Source of the DNA: Saprospiraceae bacterium | GTDB lineage: Bacteria > Bacteroidota > Bacteroidia > Chitinophagales > Saprospiraceae | Assembly (NCBI GenBank): GCA_013002475.1 | Contig: JABDJM010000101.1 | Coordinates: 1-6,256 of the forward strand | Length of the DNA stretch: 6,256 bases | Direction: 5' to 3' | Notes under the pieces: model-generated | What the model was told of the DNA's origin: nothing | Database searches by the model: none | The model's input: the letters and a program-made list of their open reading frames with translations, nothing else | Shown here: piece by piece, positions 1 to 5,905 of the stretch | How positions within the stretch are numbered: position 1 is the stretch's first letter | Layout: each line of letters starts with the position of its first letter | Made by a program: the position numbers and the translations under genes

Positions 1-344
1 TAAAATGGGAGGAAGTATCAAGGATGGGAACACTGGCCTTTGATCATAATCAAATTTTGAATGCCTGTCTTGAAAGGTTAAAAGAGAATCTAAGAACCCG
101 ACCCGTGGGATTTGAATTACTCCCCAGGAAGTTTACGCTTACGGAGTTGCAGCATCTTTATGAGGCTATTTTGAATACGCAGTTGGATAAGAGGAATTTT
201 CGTAAAAAAATCCTTTCGATGAATTTGCTCGAGGACCTAAATGAAATGCAGGAGGGCGTTGCTCACAGACCAGCAAGATTGTACCAATTTGACCGTAAGA
301 GATATCAGGAACTGTTGTCTAAGGGAATTAGCTTTGAGATCTGA
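1..344 (+). CDS. NUDIX-fold transcriptional regulator (NrtR-like), C-terminal part only
   Basis: This is the 3' end of a gene that begins before the window. The reading frame is open to the left edge (first full codon at position 3, reading KWEEVSR), so the ATG at 24 is an internal Met and not the start. The visible part matches the C-terminal winged-helix DNA-binding domain of NrtR-type regulators: LAFDHNQIL near the domain entry, then FTLTELQHLYEAIL, then RNFRKKIL as the likely recognition helix, then a basic wing and end (HRPARLYQFD, YQELLSKG). In this family an N-terminal NUDIX domain that has usually lost hydrolase activity senses a nucleotide or sugar ligand, and the winged helix represses NAD or sugar-use genes. 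The NUDIX domain and the regulated genes are outside the window, so the ligand cannot be judged. The stop TGA directly abuts the stop of the opposite-strand lipoprotein gene. I am sure of the family and unsure of the specific role. Confidence 0.85.
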   Translation, partial: KWEEVSRMGTLAFDHNQILNACLERLKENLRTRPVGFELLPRKFTLTELQHLYEAILNTQLDKRNFRKKILSMNLLEDLNEMQEGVAHRPARLYQFDRKRYQELLSKGISFEI

Positions 345-1145
345 TCAATTACAAGGGAAAAATTCTCCCTGGGTACTATACAGGCCTAATTCGCCATTTA
401 GAGTGCAATAGTTTTCGAAAACCCATTCTTCCAGAACAGAGATTTCACCTTCATACCGTATTCCAAAACCTGTGAATTGATCGGTACGGTTGCCTTCATT
501 CTTAATGATCTTAACCTGACCGTTATCAACCGAGAAAGAGCCAAAGAAGCCGTTATTCTCAAGCGGAGTTCCGAAGCCTTCAAGCCCGTCAATAAAGTCT
601 TTAGCAAAATCATCGTAGTGTCCGGATTCGCTGAGATAATATCCCCAGACAGTATTAGATGGGATAATGGTCGTTCTGTTATTATCTACTTGCATCCAAC
701 CTTCAGTTGGAAAATTCAGATCCAGATATAGACTACTCAGATCCAGAGAACCACTTTCATGTAGCTCACCGAGGAGGGTGAGATCAAGGTCATAACTTTC
801 TGCGGTTAGATTTCCCAGATCCACCACCTTGGCGGCTTTGGAAATGCCTTCCTTGCACAGCTCTCCGGAGGGGAGCTTTAGGCCTAGTATATTGATTTGG
901 ATCCTGTTGCCCTGGATTTGGGATTCAACTTCCAATTCAAAGTTAGTGCAGTTATATTCTTCGATGGTCTCAAAGTACAGATTGAGATGTCTAGTTCCAT
1001 CCTCCTGGAAGGATTCGAATATATAGGCCCGGATCTGATCGGACAAGCCCAAAGAGGATAGGTCCGCATCCGAAAGGTCATCGGTTCCGCAGCCTAAGGC
1101 AAGCAGACAAATTCCAGAAAAAAGTAATATAAATCGTTTGATCAT
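345..1145 (-). CDS. Predicted lipoprotein of unrecognised family
   Basis: A 266-residue protein. The chosen start is the Met at 1145, because it gives a textbook lipoprotein signal: MIKR, a hydrophobic segment of about 13 residues, then the lipobox LALGC with the lipid-accepting Cys at residue 19. The frame stays open upstream to an ATG at 1208, but that start would bury the signal behind 21 extra residues. After the Cys comes GTDDLSDAD, an acidic stretch like the surface-export signals of Bacteroidota lipoproteins, so exposure on the outer face of the outer membrane is plausible. The mature part is acidic and shows alternating strand-like patterns. It has four cysteines (residues 66, 97, 247, 265) that could form two disulfides in an oxidising compartment. 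No catalytic motif or known domain is apparent, so I assign no function. It is transcribed away from the DUF4382 lipoprotein across a shared 436-base region and has no partner gene downstream on its strand. Confidence 0.8.
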   Translation of the reverse strand: MIKRFILLFSGICLLALGCGTDDLSDADLSSLGLSDQIRAYIFESFQEDGTRHLNLYFETIEEYNCTNFELEVESQIQGNRIQINILGLKLPSGELCKEGISKAAKVVDLGNLTAESYDLDLTLLGELHESGSLDLSSLYLDLNFPTEGWMQVDNNRTTIIPSNTVWGYYLSESGHYDDFAKDFIDGLEGFGTPLENNGFFGSFSVDNGQVKIIKNEGNRTDQFTGFGIRYEGEISVLEEWVFENYCTLNGELGLYSTQGEFFPCN

Positions 1146-1237
1146 CTCCTCAGTTAAATCTATAATAACCAACGTTAAGACTCGGATTTTGCTGCCAAAT
1201 AATCCCAAAATCCTCCCAAAAAGATCAGATATCGATC

Positions 1238-1274
1238 ATTTGTTGCCGATTGGGTATAAACCGGGGTAACAAAT
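1238..1274. repeat. Imperfect hairpin with 10-bp outer stem
   Basis: The arms ATTTGTTGCC (1238-1247) and GGTAACAAAT (1265-1274) pair with a single G-U wobble. An inner stem of GGT (1253-1255) with ACC (1260-1262) closes an ATAA loop. It could be an RNA element or a protein-binding site, since both strands read as hairpins. No gene is transcribed across it unless a promoter lies nearby, so its role is unknown. Confidence 0.5.
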
Positions 1275-1278
1275 CGCG

Positions 1279-1296
1279 CAATTACGGCAATAATTG
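1279..1296. repeat. Small inverted repeat, 6-bp arms
   Basis: The arms CAATTA (1279-1284) and TAATTG (1291-1296) are perfect, with a six-base loop. On the plus strand they are followed by TTGTTTT, which resembles a weak terminator. It follows the larger hairpin at 1238-1274 by only four bases. Short AT-rich arms like these can arise by chance. Confidence 0.35.
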
Positions 1297-1445
1297 TTGT
1301 TTTGGATGGTTAATTTATAGTCTACCCATTTTTCAGTATTTATTTGGAAAGAGGGATAGCTGCTTGCATTTCTAATTAAATACAAAGACATTATAGATAT
1401 AGAGTTTACGTAATTGTACTCGATTTAAGTTTCATGCACAAGTTC

Positions 1446-1482
1446 GGCCAGTTAGTCCCATGACGTACTGGCCACTTTTTTT
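1446..1482 (+). terminator. Orphan intrinsic terminator or attenuator-like hairpin
   Basis: The arms GGCCAGT (1446-1452) and ACTGGCC (1467-1473) are perfect. Inside them GTC (1455-1457) pairs with GAC (1462-1464) around CCAT. Two bases after the outer stem comes a run of seven T (1476-1482). This is a standard rho-independent terminator shape on the plus strand only. No plus-strand gene precedes it, since the nearest leftward gene runs on the minus strand. It should therefore end either a small RNA that starts within the intergenic region or a prematurely terminated leader of the DUF4382 lipoprotein gene, whose ATG is 99 bases downstream. Confidence 0.65.
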
Positions 1483-1508
1483 CTGACATCTTTCCTATAT
1501 TTTTTTTC

Positions 1509-1538
1509 GTCTTATAAGACAACGCCAGGGCTTCCTGG
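1509..1538. promoter_or_regulatory. 12-base palindrome plus adjacent hairpin upstream of the DUF4382 lipoprotein gene
   Basis: GTCTTATAAGAC at 1509-1520 is a perfect palindrome, of a size that would suit a dimeric regulator. Four bases later CCAGG (1525-1529) and CCTGG (1534-1538) form a hairpin with a GCTT loop. Together they sit 44-73 bases before the ATG at 1582 and just after a TATATTTT stretch (1496-1503) that could be a -7 box. If that box is used, the palindrome would lie at the transcription start, a typical repressor site, and both structures would be in the 5' leader. No T tract follows either one, so neither is a terminator. The operator role is inference. Confidence 0.4.
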
Positions 1539-1581
1539 ACGTTTATCTGTTACAAATTATATCACCAAAATTTTTTAACCC

Positions 1582-2529
1582 ATGTTACAAACAATTGTCA
1601 AACCACTTTTTGGAGCACTAATCATTTCTTTTTCGGCCTTTTTCTTCACAAGCTGCGGGGAAGACGATCAAATTTCTGCAAAGATGAGAATAGAAGTAAC
1701 TGATGCCCCCATCGATGATGCTGGGGTCAGCGGAGCTTTTGTTACTGTTACCGATGTACAGGTAGATGGAAAAAGTTGGTCCGGATTTTCCGGCAAAACA
1801 ACAATTGACTTGTTAGCCTACCAAAATGGAAATGTAGCCCTGCTAGGAGATGGAGAATTAGAGGCGGGATCCTACACGAACATTACGCTTGTATTAGACA
1901 AGGAAACTGATGCAAATGGAAATTCTCCGGGCTGTTACGTAATGAAGGATGGGCAGAAAAAAGATCTTTATGCCAATTCCAGTAGCAGCAGTTCAATCAC
2001 GCTTTCACCTCCAGATTTTGATCTGGATGTTGATGGAGAAAGCAATTTTGTAATAGATTTCGATCTTCGAAAATCTATTCGTTCTGAAAGTGATAGCTAT
2101 GCCTTTGTTACGACTTCAGAAATGCAATCAGCCCTGAGAGTTGAGGCCAAAGCAACGACTGGGGTAATTGCCGGAAACTGTACCAGTGCATCTGCTTTCG
2201 GGGATCTAACTGTGGCTTATGCTTATAAAAAAGGAACATATAACCGGTCTTCAGAGATGTCCGCTTCAGGAGAGAGTGAGATCTATTTTAAAAATGCAAC
2301 TACCTCTTCCAAGGTGAATGCAAATGGAGATTATGATTTACATTTTCTTTCCGAAGGGGAGTATGAAGTTGTGTTTGTTTCCTATGAGGACCAGGATCAG
2401 GACGGGCGATTAGAACTAAAAGGGACTCTTGATATTTCAATCCTTGGAAGCTTGACTTCGAATGTGGTTTCAGTGGAAGCAAATGCCACCGCAAGTTTAA
2501 GTGTGGATGCTATTGGCTTGACACCATAA
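1582..2529 (+). CDS. DUF4382-type lipoprotein
   Basis: A 315-residue protein. The signal peptide has a Lys at residue 7, a hydrophobic core of about residues 9-22 and a lipobox FFTSC with the lipid Cys at 25. GEDDQ follows, an acidic sequence consistent with surface export in Bacteroidota. Residues of about 33-185 resemble DUF4382: the signature RIEVTDAPIDDAG at 36-48, then a VTVTDVQVDGKSW strand pair, then ITLVLD, and VIDFDLRKSI near the end of the domain. A Ser run (133-138) lies in a loop. The C-terminal part, about 190-312, looks like a beta-sandwich of the carboxypeptidase-regulatory type (NANGDYDLHFLSEGEYEVVF). It carries DQDQDGRLEL at 270-279, spaced like a Ca2+-binding loop. Cys118 and Cys200 might pair. 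DUF4382 proteins are envelope or secreted proteins of unknown function, so no reaction is proposed. The gene is monocistronic, with a strong terminator 24 bases after its stop. Confidence 0.82.
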   Translation: MLQTIVKPLFGALIISFSAFFFTSCGEDDQISAKMRIEVTDAPIDDAGVSGAFVTVTDVQVDGKSWSGFSGKTTIDLLAYQNGNVALLGDGELEAGSYTNITLVLDKETDANGNSPGCYVMKDGQKKDLYANSSSSSSITLSPPDFDLDVDGESNFVIDFDLRKSIRSESDSYAFVTTSEMQSALRVEAKATTGVIAGNCTSASAFGDLTVAYAYKKGTYNRSSEMSASGESEIYFKNATTSSKVNANGDYDLHFLSEGEYEVVFVSYEDQDQDGRLELKGTLDISILGSLTSNVVSVEANATASLSVDAIGLTP

Positions 2530-2553
2530 GATATTTTCTGCTTTTATCAATTG

Positions 2554-2592
2554 AATAGCTCCTCCGGATCCTCCGGGGGAGCTATTGTTTTA
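2554..2592 (+). terminator. Intrinsic terminator after the DUF4382 lipoprotein gene
   Basis: The left arm at 2554-2567 begins AATAGCTCC and the right arm at 2573-2586 ends GGAGCTATT. They pair over 14 bases with one G-U wobble around a five-base loop, and GTTTTA follows. It isolates the lipoprotein transcript from lepA, which has its own -7 box downstream. The reverse strand also forms the hairpin but lacks a good T tract. Confidence 0.85.
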
Positions 2593-2636
2593 GAGCCTTT
2601 GAAGGGTGAGGGGCTGCCATTGGAGGTGGATTGTCG

Positions 2637-2644
2637 TATATTTG
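2637..2644 (+). promoter_or_regulatory. Bacteroidota-type -7 box for lepA
   Basis: TATATTTG matches the Bacteroidota -7 consensus TAnnTTTG at every fixed position. It ends six bases before the lepA ATG. The -33 element is poor: a CTG lies at 2614-2616, at about the expected spacing, and a real TTG at 2620-2622 is closer than usual. If this box is used, transcription would begin around 2648-2651, giving almost no 5' leader. Confidence 0.6.
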
Positions 2645-2650
2645 CTTGTT

Positions 2651-4447
2651 ATGGAGAGGATCCGGAATTTTTGTGTAATAGCTCATATTGACCATGGAAA
2701 ATCCACGCTTTCAGATCGCTTATTGGAGTTTACCAAAACGATCTCTGAGCGGGATATGCAGGCTCAGGCATTGGATGACATGGACATTGAGCGGGAGCGG
2801 GGAATTACCATTAAAAGTCATGCGATCCAAATGTACTATGACCACACAGATGGTCAGAAATACACTTTCAATATGATTGACACCCCGGGCCATGTGGATT
2901 TTTCCTATGAGGTGAGTAGATCAATTGCCGCCTGCGAAGGAGCCCTGCTGCTGGTGGATGCCACTCAGGGAATCCAGGCGCAGACTATCTCAAACTTGTA
3001 TCTGGCGATTGAACACGACCTTGAGATCATTCCGATCCTGAATAAGATCGACATGGAAAGTGCCATGGTAGAGGAAGTGACAGACCAGGTTGTTGACTTA
3101 CTGGGTTGCGATCCCTCCGAGATCATTCTGGCCAGTGGAAAAACGGGGCAAGGCGTAGAGGATGTTATGAATGCCATCGTGGATCGAATTCCTTCTCCCA
3201 AGGGAGATGTATCTGAACCTCTTCAGGCTTTAGTTTTTGATTCAGTGTTCAATCCATTCCGTGGAGTGATCGCATATATCCGGATCATGAACGGAAAATT
3301 GAAAAAAGGAGAGCGGGTTCGCTTTATTAATACCGGAAAGGAATACGCTGCTGATGAGATCGGGATACTCCAGCTCAATCAGGTTCCCAAGAAAGAGTTA
3401 TCCGCCGGAGATGTCGGATATATCATAACCGGAATAAAAATATCTAAGGAAATAAAAGTGGGGGACACCCTTACCAGTGTAGAGAAACCTTGTACTCTGG
3501 CAATCCGGGGATTTGAAGATGTGAAACCCATGGTATTTGCCGGGATCTTTCCTATTGACAATGATGATTTCGAAGATTTGCGAGACAGCCTTGAAAAACT
3601 TCAGCTTAATGATGCCTCGCTGACTTTCGAGCCTGAGAGCTCCGCTGCTCTGGGATTTGGTTTTCGCTGTGGTTTCCTCGGAATGCTTCACCTGGAAATT
3701 ATCCAGGAAAGATTATCCAGAGAGTTTGATCAGGATGTCATCACCACAATTCCGAACGTGACCTACTTTGCTCAATCAAAAAAGAAGGGAGCAGAACGGT
3801 TTATGGTGAAGACTCCGGTGGATCTCCCCGACCCCGCATTCCTGGAGTATGTGGAGGAACCTTACATAGAGGCACAGGTGATTTCCAAGCCGGAATATAT
3901 TGGGTCCATCATGAACCTGGCTTTGGAGAAAAGGGGATCGATGACCAAGCAGACCTATCTTACTACGGACAGAATAGAAATGACTTTCATTTTGCCGCTC
4001 GCTGAGATCGTTTTCGATTTTTATGATCGGCTAAAATCCATATCGAGAGGATATGCCTCTTTCGACTATACGCCTTTGGACTTCCGGAAGTCAGACCTGG
4101 TTCGGTTGGATATTCTTCTAAATAGTGAACCCGTAGACGCGCTTTCAGCGCTCGTGCACAGAACTAAAGCTGAGGCCTTTGGCCGTAAGATTTGTAAGAA
4201 GCTAAAAGAACTTTTGCCCCGACAACAGTTTAAGATCGCTATCCAGGCTTCCATTGGGGCGAAGGTGATCGCGAGGGAAACTATCTCAGCACTTCGAAAG
4301 GATGTGACCGCCAAATGTTATGGAGGGGATATAACCAGGAAGAGAAAACTCCTTGAGAAACAAAAGAAGGGTAAGAAGAAAATGCGCCAGATCGGGAATG
4401 TAGAAGTGCCCCAAAAGGCCTTTCTGGAAGTTCTTAAGCTGGACTAA
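2651..4447 (+). CDS. lepA: Elongation factor 4 (LepA), ribosome-associated GTPase
   Basis: A 598-residue protein, essentially the usual length (about 600). It is a translational GTPase that binds the ribosome. Proposed roles are back-translocation, rescue under ionic stress and 30S assembly or initiation. Visible GTPase motifs are the P-loop AHIDHGKST (11-19), RERGITI in switch I (48-54), DTPGHVDF (77-84) with the catalytic His81, NKID (131-134), and ASGKTG (161-166) as the G5 motif, where Gly replaces the common Ala of SAK. An EF-G-like barrel and alpha/beta domains follow. The LepA-specific C-terminal domain includes [22 protein letters not shown] and ends near [13 protein letters not shown]. 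The frame extends 15 codons upstream to 2606, but the family begins at MxxIRNFC, so the ATG at 2651 is the start. The gene is preceded by a -7 box and ends by overlapping the convergent ftsY. It is intact. Confidence 0.97.
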   Translation: MERIRNFCVIAHIDHGKSTLSDRLLEFTKTISERDMQAQALDDMDIERERGITIKSHAIQMYYDHTDGQKYTFNMIDTPGHVDFSYEVSRSIAACEGALLLVDATQGIQAQTISNLYLAIEHDLEIIPILNKIDMESAMVEEVTDQVVDLLGCDPSEIILASGKTGQGVEDVMNAIVDRIPSPKGDVSEPLQALVFDSVFNPFRGVIAYIRIMNGKLKKGERVRFINTGKEYAADEIGILQLNQVPKKELSAGDVGYIITGIKISKEIKVGDTLTSVEKPCTLAIRGFEDVKPMVFAGIFPIDNDDFEDLRDSLEKLQLNDASLTFEPESSAALGFGFRCGFLGMLHLEIIQERLSREFDQDVITTIPNVTYFAQSKKKGAERFMVKTPVDLPDPAFLEYVEEPYIEAQVISKPEYIGSIMNLALEKRGSMTKQTYLTTDRIEMTFILPLAEIVFDFYDRLKSISRGYASFDYTPLDFRKSDLVRLDILLNSEPVDALSALVHRTKAEAFGRKICKKLKELLPRQQFKIAIQASIGAKVIARETISALRKDVTAKCYGGDITRKRKLLEKQKKGKKKMRQIGNVEVPQKAFLEVLKLD

Positions 4448-5418
4448 GCACTGCCCACCTGCTCTCCGGAAAATAATCCTTCCACGAATGCTTTTTTGTT
4501 AAAGATCTGAAGAGCTTCAATGCTCTCACCAACTCCGATGTATCTGATTGGTATTTTGAACTGATCGCTGATGCCAATCGCCACACCTCCTTTAGCAGTT
4601 CCATCAAGTTTAGTCAATGCAAGACAAGTAACATCCGTTGCTTCCGTAAAGGCTTTTGCCTGTTCAATGGCGTTTTGACCGGTGGTAGCATCAAGAACAA
4701 GCATCACATCATGGGGTGCTCCTTCCATCTTCTTGTTGGCGCTATTTCTAATCTTGGTAAGCTCCTTCATTAAGTGAAGCTTAGTATGAAGTCTTCCTGC
4801 AGTGTCAATGATAGCCACATCACAGTCGTTGTTTTGAGCATATTGAACGGTCTCATAAGCCACTGCAGCGGGGTCTGTATTCATACCCTTGGAGAAAAAG
4901 TCACAACCCACACGCTCGGCCCAGATCTTTAGCTGGTCGACCGCAGCAGCCCTGAATGTGTCTCCCGCACCTAAAACCACTTTTTTACCCTGTAGTTTCA
5001 ACTGGTGAGCCAGCTTTCCAATGGTAGTGGTTTTCCCAACTCCATTGACGCCGACAACAAGAAGAACATAAGGTTTACTAACCTCTGGTGGAAGCCAGTC
5101 AAACAGTTCAACTTTTTCATTCTCAGACAAGAGTTGGACGATCTCATCACGGAGCAGATCGTTAAGTTCTTTTGCACTGACGTATTTATCTTTTGCTACA
5201 CGCGCTTCAATTCGGTCGATGATCCTGACCGTAGTATCAAGGCCCACATCCGAACTGATCAGAATGCTTTCCAGTTCATCCAGAAACTCTACATCGATCG
5301 AATCCTTTCCAGCTACCGCCCTGGCCAATTTGTCAAACAGTCCGGATTTCGTTTTTTCCAGACTCTTATCTAATTCCTCTTTTTTGTCCTTGGTAAAAAA
5401 TCGATTAAAAAAGCTCAT
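4444..5418 (-). CDS. ftsY: Signal recognition particle receptor FtsY
   Basis: A 324-residue SRP receptor GTPase. It docks SRP-ribosome complexes at the inner membrane for co-translational insertion by SecYEG. The long acidic A domain of the E. coli protein is absent: a short N-terminus with a possible amphipathic membrane contact (MSFFNRFF) leads straight into the helical N domain (about 20-110). G domain motifs are GVNGVGKTT (123-131), [11 protein letters not shown] (153-163), DTAGR (205-209), [10 protein letters not shown] (269-278) and GVGE (295-298), followed by the usual C-terminal helix ([17 protein letters not shown]). NG-only FtsY of about 320 residues is normal for this phylum. It lies 88 bases downstream of the DUF4295 stop on the same strand, behind a strong hairpin terminator, and I see no clear promoter in the remaining gap. 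It overlaps lepA tail to tail by four bases. Confidence 0.96.
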   Translation of the reverse strand: MSFFNRFFTKDKKEELDKSLEKTKSGLFDKLARAVAGKDSIDVEFLDELESILISSDVGLDTTVRIIDRIEARVAKDKYVSAKELNDLLRDEIVQLLSENEKVELFDWLPPEVSKPYVLLVVGVNGVGKTTTIGKLAHQLKLQGKKVVLGAGDTFRAAAVDQLKIWAERVGCDFFSKGMNTDPAAVAYETVQYAQNNDCDVAIIDTAGRLHTKLHLMKELTKIRNSANKKMEGAPHDVMLVLDATTGQNAIEQAKAFTEATDVTCLALTKLDGTAKGGVAIGISDQFKIPIRYIGVGESIEALQIFNKKAFVEGLFSGEQVGSA

Positions 5419-5454
5419 GTCTGCTTATTATTTGAATGGGTTCAAGATAAACAC

Positions 5455-5487
5455 AAAAGGCTTTTTCTCATTGAGAAAAAGCCTTTT
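5455..5487 (-). terminator. Long perfect hairpin terminator between the ribosomal operon and ftsY
   Basis: The arms are perfect over about 15-16 bases, with AAAAGGC at the left edge and GCCTTTT at the right edge. They close on a loop of at most three bases centred at 5471. Because the arms begin with A4 and end with T4, the hairpin can work on either strand. On the minus strand it lies 19 bases past the DUF4295 stop (5507) and upstream of the ftsY start (5418). It should end most rpmB-rpmG-DUF4295 transcripts and leave ftsY dependent on read-through or on a promoter close to its start. Confidence 0.85.
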
Positions 5488-5506
5488 CAAGAAGTAAAGA
5501 TCTTGC

Positions 5507-5680
5507 TTATTTATTAGCAAAGAATTCTTTTACAGCATCCTTATGGATCATCTGCTCCTTGTAAGTGTACTTTCCTGTTTTAGGATCTTTGACACTCTTT
5601 ACAACTTTTACGAAGTCTCTTCCAGATCCGGCATTTGCGGCCCTTTGAGCAACCCTCGCGTTCTTTGATACTTTAGCCAT
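5507..5680 (-). CDS. DUF4295 family small basic protein, probably ribosome-associated
   Basis: A 57-residue, strongly basic protein. It starts MAKVSKNARVAQRAANAG and then has the family core GRDFVKVVKSVKDPKTGKYTYKEQMIHKDAVKEFF. I recognise DUF4295, a short family confined to Bacteroidota and typically found right after rpmG. It lies 18 bases downstream of rpmG, the same gap as between rpmB and rpmG, and is followed by a terminator, so it is the third gene of a ribosomal protein operon. Basic composition, size and linkage argue for a ribosomal or ribosome-binding protein. An additional large-subunit protein, bL38, was described in the Flavobacterium johnsoniae 70S structure. I suspect this gene encodes it but cannot confirm that from sequence alone. 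The start is well supported because MAK matches the family beginning. Confidence 0.9.
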   Translation of the reverse strand: MAKVSKNARVAQRAANAGSGRDFVKVVKSVKDPKTGKYTYKEQMIHKDAVKEFFANK

Positions 5681-5698
5681 AGCGTGAAATTTTTAAGA

Positions 5699-5887
5699 TT
5701 ATTTGATCTCCCTGTGAAGTGTAACTTTCTTCAGGATGGGGTTAAACTTTTTTAACTCCAATCTGTCTGGAGTATTCTTCTTGTTCTTCTGGGTAATATA
5801 CCTGCTAGTTCCTGGTGCACCTGACGCTTTATGCTCGGTACACTCAAGGATGATCTGGGTTCTATTACCTTTACTTTTCTTAGCCAT
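5699..5887 (-). CDS. rpmG: 50S ribosomal protein bL33, zinc-free type
   Basis: A 62-residue protein with the bL33 pattern: [20 protein letters not shown], then [25 protein letters not shown] and an ending VTLHREIK. It binds 23S rRNA near the E site of the large subunit. Only one cysteine is present (Cys16), where zinc-binding bL33 would have two CxxC pairs, so this is the zinc-independent (C-minus) form. Middle gene of the rpmB-rpmG-DUF4295 operon, with 18-base gaps on both sides and no promoter or Shine-Dalgarno site visible in them. Confidence 0.96.
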   Translation of the reverse strand: MAKKSKGNRTQIILECTEHKASGAPGTSRYITQKNKKNTPDRLELKKFNPILKKVTLHREIK

Positions 5888-5905
5888 GATTATTACAATT
5901 TTGGA

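Larger units (their letters stand above)
1146..1581. other. Divergent intergenic region, 436 bases, rich in inverted repeats
   Basis: No convincing protein gene lies here. The region separates two divergent lipoprotein genes and must hold both promoters. It is AT-rich and contains, in order: an inverted repeat with arms GGATTTT at 1184-1190 and AAAATCC at 1207-1213; hairpins at 1238-1274 and 1279-1296; a terminator-like hairpin at 1446-1482; a perfect palindrome at 1509-1520; and a short hairpin at 1525-1538. Candidate Bacteroidota -7 boxes that each miss one conserved base are TAGATTTA on the minus strand (1155-1162, for the left gene), and on the plus strand TAAGTTTC (1426-1433) and TATATTTT (1496-1503, possibly for the right gene). 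None has a clear TTG at the expected -33 position, so promoter calls are weak. Confidence 0.7.

Noticed and set aside
133..344. Possible NAD-metabolism repressor (true NrtR) identity for the left-edge gene
   Set aside because: Only the winged-helix half is visible. Bacteroidota also have sugar-responsive regulators of this architecture, and no target genes are in the window, so the specific name is not justified.
477..731. Plus-strand open frame antisense to the lipoprotein gene
   Set aside because: No domain, signal or start context is visible, and it lies wholly within a well-supported gene on the other strand.
1146..1208. Upstream ATG (1208) for the minus-strand lipoprotein, and the GAGGAG directly before the ATG at 1145 as a ribosome binding site
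   Set aside because: The longer form would displace the signal peptide from the N-terminus. GAGGAG touches the start codon with no spacer, too close to pair usefully, and this phylum rarely relies on Shine-Dalgarno pairing.
2606..2650. Fifteen-codon N-terminal extension of lepA from an ATG at 2606
   Set aside because: LepA proteins start at MxxIRNFC. The extension is not family-like and would run across the -7 box.
3398..3691. Minus-strand frame inside lepA
   Set aside because: It is a shadow of the lepA reading frame with no independent support.
5005..5373. 122-codon plus-strand frame antisense to ftsY
   Set aside because: It mirrors conserved FtsY coding sequence, its translation has no recognisable features, and it is a frame shadow.
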